A DNA stretch of 64,000 nucleotides from Desmodus rotundus (Eukaryota; Chordata; Mammalia; Chiroptera; Phyllostomidae). The translations under genes and the position numbers were made by a program. Each line of letters begins with the position of its first letter. Within the stretch, counting starts at the first letter, position 1. The stretch covers positions 107,615,195 to 107,679,194 of the forward strand of contig NC_071391.1 of NCBI RefSeq assembly GCF_022682495.2, written 5' to 3'. This document shows, piece after piece, positions 41,701-53,700 of the stretch. Below the pieces are notes generated by a model that worked only from the letters and a program-made list of their open reading frames with translations, searched no databases and was not told the origin of the DNA.

Positions 41701-44700
41701 GAGACGCATTCCCTCAGAGATTGTGGACACGCCCAGGATTCCAGAGGCAGGAGTTTTACAAGATACAAAGGGAGAAGTTGGGGCCTGAAAAGAGAAAAGG
41801 CTCATGTTTTACTAGAAACTAGAAAGCAGCTTTCAGTCTTGGGTACAATAAAGCCAGAGGTAAAGACTTGGACAAAGGCCTGGACTGAAGACAAGGACAA
41901 AACGGAAGTTTCCAAATGCTTCAGGCTTTGTCAGGTGACGTGCATGACTTAATTGTCGGATATGCACAACGAACTGTATGCCTTTTAAGTCTAGTCATTG
42001 ATCTTATGTTGGTGAAGACTTCTGTTCACCAAAACCCAATGTATGTGATAAATTCAGGGGAAATGAAGGCTAGCCAAAGCCTAGTCTAGAGTCAGGCTCA
42101 GACGGGGCCTCCTGGTGGAGAACTGACATGGAATGAGGGGAGAAGCCCCCTTTCACTGTGGAATGGGGTGGCAAGATGGGAGTGATGACAATAGCAGCAG
42201 CTAAGTTATTAACCACTTTGTATACGACTTTAACAGCTGCTTGTGGATTACCCGTTTAACACATTTGATTACATTTTGAAATTTCACTGTTGACCAGCTC
42301 GGTCTCTTACCCGGCCATGACCAGCACAGACTTCACAGCTCTCATGCCGAAGTCATAGTGGTCTTGCTGGGAGAGCTGCTCACTGCAAAGCTTGTACATC
42401 TGAGTCATTTTCCTTGCTAATGTTTTACTGGACTCAAATCCTTCAGAGTAGAGAATTACCTGGAAAAAGTACAATGCAATGCTTGTTATATTGAAAAAAT
42501 ATATTAGCATAATACCAATGTATTCAAAGTCTACTTTAGGCATTAGAGCTCTCCAAGTTGCTATATCATTTAACAGAGAAATGTAAAGATTGAAGGGAAA
42601 AGGGATTTCTGTGCCACAAGGAGGTGGAAGGTGGGATATTATGTGGGAGGCCTGAGCACGGATTCTGCTTTCTTTCTATAGGGATGTCTGATTCAAAGAA
42701 TAGAGAGTCCACTGCTTGAAAATGTTCACATCTTGGAGGTCGGATGGTGTTATACGGCCTGAGTGCGAAAGCAAGACTTGAGCTTCTCACTTCTGGCGGC
42801 ATCAGTGATGGCAGGGCGCTCCCTGTAGGCTTGCTTGGAGTCAAGGGAAGCTACACGAAGGTCTGCAGACTCTCCCCTGCCCTAGAGGCTACTTTGCCTC
42901 TGACAAGGTTCTGCATCCTCAGTTAATAATCAACAATAATAGCGGACTTGGGTGTGGACCTTTCCTCCAACCCGGAGCTGATGCGAATCACTGCGGGTGA
43001 CCTCACAATTGGGATTTGAAACGATGCAGAGATTTCTTACTGCTGTCTGTCTGTTTGCTCTGTCACTGCCTGTGAGCACAGAGTTCTGCACACTGCAGGT
43101 GATTGAGAACATTTACTGATGACAGACCCTGACTCGTTCAATCTGTAACAGTGGGAATGGCACTCCATAGACCAGATATTTAAATTTCTTCAATTAATTA
43201 CTGAGTAATAAAACAATGAAACATGAGATACGAACACAATGATGGACTGAGATCTAAACCCGGTCTTCTTCTTACCAGCTTTAGACAATGAGCACAGACA
43301 TTCATTGCCCATGTCCACAGAAGGCCTAGAAGGGAGATGCCCCCTGCCTTAACAGCCTGCTGCCCCACCACGACCACGGGAGGTGCTGGGGGCCTGTAAG
43401 ATGATGTAAGCACTGTACTAACAAAAGTTGTAATTTTTCTAATGGTAGGTTTGGGCATGGTTTATTCTATTCTTAGGTAATTATTTTTACTTCATATAAA
43501 GGAATATTTAATTTATTTTTTTATTTAATTTTTATTTTTACATATATTTTATTGATTATGCTATTACAGTTGTCCCATTTTCCCCCCTTCACTCCACTCC
43601 ATCCTGCACACCCCCTCCCTCCCACATTGCCCCTCTATAGTTCATGTCCATGGGTCATACATATAAGTTCTTTGGCTTCTACATTTCCTACACTATTCTT
43701 ACCCTCCCCCTGTCTATTTTCCACCTATCATTTATGCTATTTATTCTCTGTACCTTTCCCCCCTCTCTCCCCCTCCCACTCCCCTGTTGATAACCCTCGA
43801 TGTGATCTCCATTTCTGTGATTATGTTCCTATTCTAGTTGTTTGCTTAGTTTGCTTTTGTTTTTGTTTTAGGTGTGGTTGTTAATAACTGTGAGTTTGCA
43901 GTCATTTTACTGTTCATATTTTTTATCTTCTTTTTCTTAGATAAGTCCCTTTAACATTTCATATACTAATGGCTTGGTGATGATGAACTCCTTTAACTTG
44001 ACCTTATCTGAGAAGCACTTTATCTGCCCTTCCATTCTAAATGAAAGCTTTGCTGGATAGAACAATCTTGGATGTAGGTCCTTGCCTTTCATGACTTGGA
44101 ATACTTCTTGCCAGCCCCTTCTTGCCTGTAAGGTCTCTTTGGAGAAATCAGCTGACAGTCTTATGGAAACTCCTTTGTAGGTAACTGTGTCCTTTTCTCT
44201 TGCTGCTTCTAAGATTCTCTCCTTATTTTTAATCTTGGGTAATGTAATTATGATGTGTCTTGGTGTGTTCCTCCTTGGGTCCAGCTTCTTTGGGACTCTC
44301 TGAGCTTCCTGGACTTCCTGGAACTCTATTTCCTTTGCCAGATGAGGGAAGTTCTGCTTCATTATTTGTTGAAATAAGTTTTCAATTTTTTGTTCTTCCT
44401 CTTCTCCTTCTGGTACCCCTATAATTTGGATGTTGGAACATATAAAGATTTCCTGGAGGTTCCTAAGCCTCTCCTCATTTTTTTGAATTCTTGTTTCTTC
44501 ATTCTGTTCTGGTTGGATGTTTCTTTCTTCCTTCTGGTCTACATTGTTGATTTGAGTTCCAATTTCCTTCCCATCACTATTGGTTCCCTATACATTTTCC
44601 TTTGTTTCTCTTAGCATAGCCTTCATTTTTTCATCTAATTTGTGACCAAATTCAACCAATTCTGTGAGCATCCTGATTACCGGTATTTTGAACAATACAT

Positions 44701-47700
44701 CTGATAGGTTGGCTATCTCTTCATTGCTTAGTTGCATTTTTTCTGGAGCTTTGATCTGTTCTTTCATTTGGGCCATTTTTTTTTTTTGTCTTGGCATGCC
44801 TGTTATGTAAAGGGGCAGAGCCTTAGGTATTCACTGGGGCGGGGTAAGGCTGGTCGCTGCAGTGTAATGCTGTACATGGGGGAGGGGTCTGAGAGGGAGC
44901 AATGGTGCTTCCTCCACTCTCTGTCAGATTTCAGTCACTCCCTCTGCTACCTACACTCAAATTGGGCTTTTCTGGTGCTGCTTCCCGAGTGGGTTTGTGT
45001 ACATTCTAGGCCCCTGTGGGTCTCTCTAACGAACTCTCCTGTGAGGCTGGGAGTTTCTCCTGCTGCTGCCTCAGCCCCCACAGGTGTTTTCAATCAGTGG
45101 TTTGAGGCTTTATTTCCCCGGGCTGGAGCCCTAGGTTGTGCGGTCTGTTACCCAGTCCACCAGCTGCAGCTTTGCCCTCCCCCGCCCCCTACAATCTGCC
45201 ACCTCGCTGGGTCCGCCAGCCTCCACCTTGCCACAATCCTCTCTGCCTGGCTGCCTGTCTCTGCCCCTCCTACAGGTCTGGATGAAAGGTTCTTCTTTAA
45301 CTCCTTGGTTGTCAGACTTCCATACAGTTCTATATTCTGTCAGTTCTGGTTGTTTTTTGTTTTTAAATTGTTGTTGTCCTTCTTTTGGTTGTGTGAGGAG
45401 GCACAGTGTGTCTACCTACGCCTCCATCTTGGCCAGAAGTCCGTAAAGGAATATGTTAAATTAGATGTTAGCAAAGGAATTATTAGCCACAGGAATATTC
45501 TGTGCTTTCTGGAAAATTCATTGTAAAAGGGATAGTATTCCTTGTTATAAAATGCAGTGCTGAGCACAAGAGGCCTTCTAGAGTCCTGAAAATGTCCTAT
45601 GTTTTGGTCGTGATGGTCACACAGGTGCTCGACTGGTGATCCTCCAGTCCCTGTCAGTGTGAGTAAGATAGGTCCACTACTAGTAATCAGAACAAGCACT
45701 GGCCGAGAGGGCAGAATATTGTGCTTCGTTGTTTAGATGTGTAGAACCACCACGTGTAAGAATTCCCTGAGTTGTGCTCCTGTGATCTGTGCACTTTACT
45801 GCATGTAAATTATACCTTTGTAAACAGGGCCAAGAAACAAAAACCAGTTTAAATAGAAAGATTCCTAGGTAGACACAGAAAGGACAAATGCAGTATAATT
45901 AATTGATTAATGATGACTTTTTTACTAAGCTGATGCAGACTTACAGACCAAGCCCCACCCTCCATCATAGTGATCAGCATTGCTCTAGTAAAGAATAATG
46001 CACAAAGAGAAATGAGAGTAATACAGTATTTTTAGATTGAGTCTGGACATTTTAACTTCTAGAGACAAACTGATATACCTCAATGAATTGCTTAATTGAA
46101 CTCATGGATTCATTCCAGTGTTAAGGACGTACTGTATTCCAGATACCATTCTAGGCATTAGGCTATAACATTTACACACACACACAGAGGGAGAGAGAAC
46201 AAAACATAACAAGCAATAACAAATGTATCTACTCTTAATGAGCAAATGATGTACGACCTTTGCCAGGGTGCATCCATAAAGGAAACTTTCTACTTCAATA
46301 GGCTCAAACGGCAAATAAAATAAACAAGCTTCAATTTTTTCTGCTTTATAATGTGAAGCTCACCTCTGCGATCAAGGCGTAATTTGGAACCATCATTGCA
46401 AAAGGTCTAAACAGGGCTTTCAAATTATCTGGCAACTCGGTTCTGCCGGCATATCCAGGATTCATCGTGATGAAGGCTGCACAAGTCATAACCAACTTTA
46501 TTTCCCGCCCCTCAAACATGAATCTGGAGAGCTGTTTAAAGGAAAGAAAAAGTATAAGTTAACACTTCTCCAGACATTTGTAAATTCTTTCATGTGATTA
46601 CTACTGGGGTCAAAATTTGTGTAATGGAACATTCAGGCAGAGATCTGAATCCTGCTGTTGGACAACAGGGAACATTTCTTTCCTGCTTCTACCCACTCCC
46701 AATCTCTTCTGAGCTCAGTGTTTCCTGTTCTCTGCCTCTCTGCCCCCGCCTTGCCCAACTGTCTCCTTCTGCCCAGTCCTACAATCTTCTAGGTCTCAAT
46801 ACCTTTTGCTGAGCCTCTTCAATTCACCTTAAGACTTAACGGACACTAAACCTCTCCATCCCCACTTTTGGTTTTCCCCAAGAAATTCTAATCTGATCTT
46901 AGTCCTTGGGTGATTGAGGCCCAGCTGTGTCACTGGCATTAGCCCTTTAGTTTTATTCAACAGAAAACATGTGGTAAGCATCTGTTGCAGGTGAGGCAAT
47001 GGGTTATGCATGGATGTAGAGAGCTGAAGAAGACTCATTCTGAGCCCCCTAGAAGCTCCTGGGCTTGCCGAGTGAGACCTGGAAACTGTGACCATGCCGT
47101 GCACTGGATGCTGGAGTGGAGCTGTGTGCAAAGCCAACAGGGAACAAGGCCCATGGGAGGGGCAGGGAAGCCTGCTGGAGAACTGAGAAATGAGGAGGGC
47201 CATCTCACATGGACAAGCTGGTCAGTTACTTCAGTCAAAGGAAGCAGGAACAAAAAAATACATTGCATGTTCAGGGAATGACCAGCTATACACTGTACTC
47301 AAGGGTAAATTTCTAGGAGGAATGTGTAAGTAGGCCAGAGCTTGATCATCAGGAATATTGTATGCTAGACTAAGGAATTTAGATTTTGTCCTGTGTGTGT
47401 GTGTGTGTGTGTGTGTGTGGTGGGGGGTAGCAGAGAAGAATTTTGAGCGGAGTGATAGGGTCAAAGATGGCAGTGGAGAAGTTGGACAGGAGCCCAGTAA
47501 GGAATTGTTATCAGGAGGATGATGAGAGCCAGAATTATGGGGTTACCATCGGGGACATGCCGCATCTAGCAGATAAAAGTACGGTACATGGGCTTGGCGG
47601 ATTAGATTCTGGGGTCGATAGTAATGGGGAAAATGCAAGGTGAATTCCAGGTCTAGGGGGTGCGCTGGGTGAAGGCACTGTGAACAACGTGAAGAGTACA

Positions 47701-50700
47701 GGGGAAGACGGGGACAGGGCTGGGAGATGTGTCATATCCAGGAGGAGATGCTGGATGGTACAACTGGACATAGTCCTGCTGCCATGAAATTCCTGTTTGT
47801 GTTGTTCAAATCTGTAAATTTCTGTGCTTTAGTTTTTTTCATCTCATTCCAACTATCTCATCTGGCCCCTGGCAAAACTGAGGATGAGATTTGGTTACTC
47901 TCAAAAGTCCTCCTTTTGAGGGCTTACTTTCTCTTTTTTTTTTTTTTTTTTTTTTGAGGGGGTTACATATTTGGCTTTATTTAATTTTTTTAAATATACT
48001 TTATTGATTATGTTATTATAGTTGTCCCATTTTCTCCTCCTCTTTATCCCCCTCCAACCTGCACTTACCCCCTCCCACTAGCATTCCCTGCCCTTAGTTC
48101 ATGTCCATGAGTCTTACATATAAATTCTTTGGGTTCTACATTTCCTATACTGTTCTTCACCTCCTCCTGTGTATTTTCTACCTACCATTTATGCTTCTTA
48201 TTCCCTGTACCTTTCTCCCATTGTTCCCCCTCCCCCTCCTTGCTGATAACCCTCTGTGTGATCTCCATTTCTGTGATTCTGTTCTTGTTCTAGAAGTTTG
48301 CTTAGTTTTGTTTTTGTTTTTGTTTATTTTTAGGTTTGGTTGCTGATAATTGTGAGTTTGTTATCATTAACTGTTCAGTTTTGATCTTTTTTTTCTTAGG
48401 TAAGTCCCTTTAACATTTCATATAATAAGGGCTTGGTGATGATGAACTCCTTGAACTTGACCTTATCTGGGAAGTACTTTTTGCCCTTCCATTCTACATG
48501 ATAGCTTTGCTGGATAGAATAATCTTGGATGTAGGTCCTTGCTTTTCATGACTTTGAATACTTCTTTCCAGCCCCTTCTTGCCTGTTAGGTTTCTTTTGA
48601 GAAATCAGCTGATAGTCTTATGGGAACTCCTTTGTAGATAACTGTGTCCTTTTCTCTTGCTGCTTTTAAGATTCTCTCCTTATCTTTAATCTTGGCGTAT
48701 GCAATTATGATGTGCCTTGGTTTGTGCTTCCTTGGGTCCAAGTTCTTTGGGACTCTAAGCTTCCTGGACTTCCTGAAGTCTATTTTGTTGGCCAGATTGG
48801 GGAAGCTCTCCTTCATTTTTTTTTGAATAAGTTTTCAACTTCTTGCTCTTCCTCTTCACCTTCTGGGACCCCTATTGTTTGGATGTTGGAATGTTTAAAG
48901 TTGTCCCAGAGGTTCCTAAGCCTTTTCTCATTTTTTTGAATTCTTGTTTCTTCATTTGGTTCTGGTTGAATGTTTATTTCTTCCTTCTGCTCCAAATCAT
49001 TGATTTGAGTCCTGGGTTCCTTCCATTACTGTTGGTTCCCTGTGTATTTTTCTTTATTTCACTTTTCACAGCCTTCACTTTTTCCTCTGTTTTGCAACCA
49101 TACTCAACCAGTTCTGTGAGCATTCTGATTACCAGTGTTTTGAACTCTGCATCTGATAGGTTGGCTATCTCTTCTTACTTAGTTCTGTTTTTGGAGCTTT
49201 GATCTGTTCTTTCATTTGGGCCATGTTTTTTTTTGTCTTGGCGCACCTGTTATGTTTTAAGGGGTGGAGCCTTAGGTATTTGCCAGGGTGGGGCAACCCA
49301 CTCCTCAGTGTAGTGGCAGTATATGTGGGGGAGGGGTCAGAGAGGGAATAATGCCACTTGCTCGGCTCTTGGCCAGTTTTCAGTCACTTCCCCCACTATC
49401 TACAAGCAAATTGGGCCATTCTGGTGCTGATTCCCAGATGGGTGGGTTTGTGTGCATTCTAGGACCCTGTGGGTCTCTCAGACAAACTCTCTTATGAGGC
49501 TGGGAGTTTCTCCTGCTGCCACTACCCACACAGGTTTTTACAGCCAGAGGTTTTGAGGCTTTATTTCCCTGTGCTGGAACCCTGGGTTGCACGGTCAGTC
49601 TCACTCCCCAGTTGTTCCTCCTGGTTTATCCACATGCAGATGTGGGACTGCCCGCTCCACCAGCCACCACCTCACCTGCCCAATCCTCCAGCTGGCTTCT
49701 TGCCTCGAATCCTCTCCACCCTGGCTGCCTGTCTCTGGTGCTCCTACCAGTCTGAATGAATGTTTCTTCTTTAACTTCTTGGTTGTCAGGCTTCCATACA
49801 GTTCAACTTTCTGGCAGTTCTGGTTATTTTTTGTTTTTAAATTTGTTTTTGTCTTTCTTTTGGTTGTGGGAGGACGTGAAGTGTATCTACCTACACCTCC
49901 ATCTTGGCTGGAAGTCTCCTTCTACTTTCTTTGACCTCACACGGTTGGTCTCTAGTTGGCAAGGCTTCGATTCCTCCTCCCTTTTCTGTGGTCCTCTTTC
50001 TCTTTTCCCCTAAAGTTTGCTCTCAGCTAATTGCTCAGCAGGTGAAAATGACTTATGAGTTATGCTACATCTGGAGGCCCCTGCATTTAATACAGGCCTT
50101 TCCAGAGGATCTGGGAGGCAGGAGAGTGTGTAGTTAAGGAATGCAGACTTTAGGGTCACATAGATTTAGGTCTATAGTGTTCCAAGAAATATTTTAAAAT
50201 TTCTTTGTATACTTTTCACCTGTAAGTAACCTTTGGAAAATGCTATCTCCTTCACGTAGGTTTGGTGTGAAGATAAAATAAGTGGAAAGTACAACTTGTA
50301 TAGTTAAGCAGCTCATTAAATTACAATTTCTGCTTTGTTTTTACTTGTTCTGTAATTTGATTTTTTGCAGAGGTGATAATTAAAATATTTAACTCTTTAG
50401 CAGGGCACCTTCCAGTAAGAATGGCCCATGTCCCTGGAGCTAGAGTTGGATCCAGAGGCCCTTTTTGCTATGTCGTCATGAGCCCTATGCCTGGATCCTG
50501 GGGAGGTCAGGGGCTCTTCAGGAAGGGCCAAGTTAGTGGTGGGGGGACCCTTCAGAGACTTGGGGCAGTGGCTATTTAAACATTATGCAACTGGCAGGGC
50601 TGTTCTGGCTTATACAGTCTGAACATCAGGCTGCCCTTTGGCGTTTATATGACCATTATCTCAGAAGGCCCACACAGAGTGCTAGGGACTTGGTCCATCC

Positions 50701-53700
50701 TCACTGCACTCAGCCTCCCAATATGAACCCGTTCTCTAGAAACATGCTCACATGGGCCGAACATTTTTTAAATAGTGGGGCCACATTTGTATCTTCATCT
50801 GATTCCACCCTCCTTGGCTTTTCCTGTCCAGTGGATTCTGGATTTCCCAGGACTCCTCTCCAATCTCTCCACCAGCACTAGGCTCAGCCGGGGGGCCACT
50901 GTGAAGGCAGTGGAGCCCAGAAGTAGTAGCAACATTAGAGAAACATAGCAGAGAAGTAAATGTTAATGTCAAGAACAGGAAAGGTGAAGAAGAAAGGGGG
51001 AGATGTGCGTGTGTGTGTGTGTGTGTGTATGTGTGTTGGGATTGGAAGAACAGAGTTCCACGCGGGCAGGAGCTTGGTTTGGCCAACTCTGTGTCCCCAG
51101 ATCCCAGCACAGCTCTGACATACGGTTGTTTCTGTGTTGTCTGGATGAGGAATTAATTCTCCCATGTATGTCGTATTGCTGTAGTACTCACTGATTACAC
51201 TGGAAATGAGTAATAGTCAGGCTAAAGTTAGCACTGTCTTACCTAAAATGCAGCATGCTGCAAGTTAATTACGAACTGAAGAAATGCTACCTGCATGCAC
51301 ACCTTACCTTTGCGGCTTTGGCATTCCTAATGGTAATGAGTTGCTGGGCAATCACTGACAAAACTTCTATGTCAATTCGATTAAATTCATCAAAGCAGCA
51401 CCAGGCTCCTGACTGTGCCAGACCGCTAAAGAAGCGCCCCATCATCTGAAATCAAAATAATGCCGTTCAACTGGGTATGCCATAGTGCAACTCCTTCAAA
51501 AGTTAAATTATGAACTGAAATATAAAAGAGAAAACAGGCAGCGTGTGCGAATAAGCAATCGTTTTATGTGAATACTGGCCTGTGTCAGAAATTAACATCT
51601 TTCTATTAGAGGAAACATCTTTTTGTTTCTCTCTAAAGAATTTGAAGCTGATTTTTTATTTTTAAATACAATAATAATCTTACCAATTTTCCTGCTTTTT
51701 CATAACCTTCAGTGACTTATGTAAATACTTGACAGGTTCTCAAAGAAACATATGGAATAGACACACTTAAGGACTTGAAAAACACCTTGAAGAATTTCAC
51801 GAAGGAGAGCTTTCCTGGTCTCGACAAGCTGCTGCGGAGGCTGGACCACACAGGCACCGCCGAGCGAAGCCGAGCTGTGCAGGTGAGGGTGGCGGTCCCA
51901 ACCACAGCAGAATCCTAATGGCAGGGGAGCATGAATGTGCACGTGGCCATCTAAAGTATAATTTCCCTTGGAGACTTGAATTTTTGGATTCAGCATCGGT
52001 ACAAAAATAGCCAATCAAATAATTTCTTTGCTTTGTTTCTGCCTTTTCTCTATAAAAGTCATTCCTCTAGCTCCTGCCAGTGGAGCACTGCCAACCACTC
52101 CACAGTCTGGTGCTGCCTAACTCAAATTTATTTTTGCTCAAATAAAATCTTAAAAATTTTAATATGCTTTAGTTTATCTTTCTGAGTTATGTTCCAAAAG
52201 TTTATTCATTAGCCTAACTTTGGGAATTCAGAATATACTCTAAAATTTATTTTTCAAGGACAGTTTGCATTCACTATTATTTTGTATAACTTTCAGATGA
52301 ACAGCCAAGTGGCTAGAAAATCATGTACTTTACAAAGTGGTCCCTCTCTGCTTTAAGCACCACCTGGCCCTGTACCTATTTATCTTGATATTATCGACTA
52401 TATTCCCTAGGCTGTAATGTACATCTCTGGTTATTCTGCAACTACCAATTCATATTGCTTAATCCCTTCACCCTTTTCACCCAGCCCCTCTAGTTCCCCT
52501 CCCCTCTGACAGCTCTCAGTCTGTTCTCTGTATTTGTGAGTCTGTTTCTGTTTTGTTTGTGTGTTTATTACATTCTACATATAAGTGAAATCACATGGTA
52601 TTTGTCTTTTAATACAGCCCATGGGTCTAGGGGTGGTTGCCTGAACCCAGCTTGCCAGTTAGAATCCCAGTTCTGAAATTTGAAATGTAAACCTGCCACT
52701 TTCTTGGCAAACTTATACAGAGACGACCCTCAAACTCCTATAGCCAAGGATGACCTTGATGTTGCCCTAGTCCCTGCCCCGCTCCACTCTTTTTTGGATT
52801 CTGTGAGATATACCCACCACTCTAATATATTTTTAATACGTTTATGTTGGGGATTGTTGTTTAAAAGATAAAATAAGAGTATTATGTGAAAAACAATCTA
52901 CACAAATAAAATTTCTTTAAACAAACAAAATAAAATAGAATATTTAAGAGAAGTGAAGAACAGATGTAGGAGGTCCAGAGCAGAGAACAGAGATGTAATG
53001 ATAAATAAGGAATGAAATTAAGTTGTACTAAGCTGGAGAAAGTAATACATTCTCTGATTAAAAAATAGAACAAATGTCAAACAAAATGAAAGAATAAAAC
53101 TGTCTTATCTAGATCCAGCCTGGTAAAATTTCAGAACTCCGAGGATCAAGGAAAAACCCTTTAAGCTTCCATAGAGAAAGAAAGCAAAATATTACTCACC
53201 CCCCTCAAACATATTAAGCTATTATCATTCTTATCAGTAGCAAAACAGGTGCTAGAAGACAATGAAGTAAAGCTTTCAAAATCATGAGGAAAACTTATTT
53301 TAAACCTATGATTCCTCCTTGTACCAAATTATCAATGAAGCCGATGGCTAGATAAAGACAGTCCAGAATATCCATAAACTCAAATGGAAAAAAATGCTCA
53401 AGGAAGTATTCCAGCAAAATAAAAAGGAAATACAAGAAGCAAAACCAAGTTACAAAGAACAGTGGCAGCTGAGCATGTCCTACAACAGTGAGTGTGATAA
53501 TGATCAGCCGGAGGGCTTGTTAAGAACCTCAGATTGCTAGGCTTCAGAGCCAGTTTCTCAGTCGGGAGGTCTGGGCTGGGGCCTGATAATCTGCATTTCT
53601 GACAAGTTGCCAGGTGATGCTAATGCTGTTGGTCCAGAGTTCGCACTTTGAGACCCACAGCTTCTCAAGAACTTGGCTTCTCAAGGTGGACCAGTATCAA

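Noticed and set aside
41016..41952. Plus-strand open frames of 155 and 138 codons
   Set aside because: They lie on L2-like and purine-rich LINE-like relics. No motif, start context or splice signals support a gene.
44732..45526. Plus-strand open frame of 264 codons
   Set aside because: It is the antisense of the 5' UTR and ORF1 start of half-L1 copy 3. The GC-rich UTR has few stops by chance.
47392..51036. (TG)n tracts as possible CRISPR or regulatory repeats
   Set aside because: They are ordinary dinucleotide microsatellites without spacers or conserved flanks.
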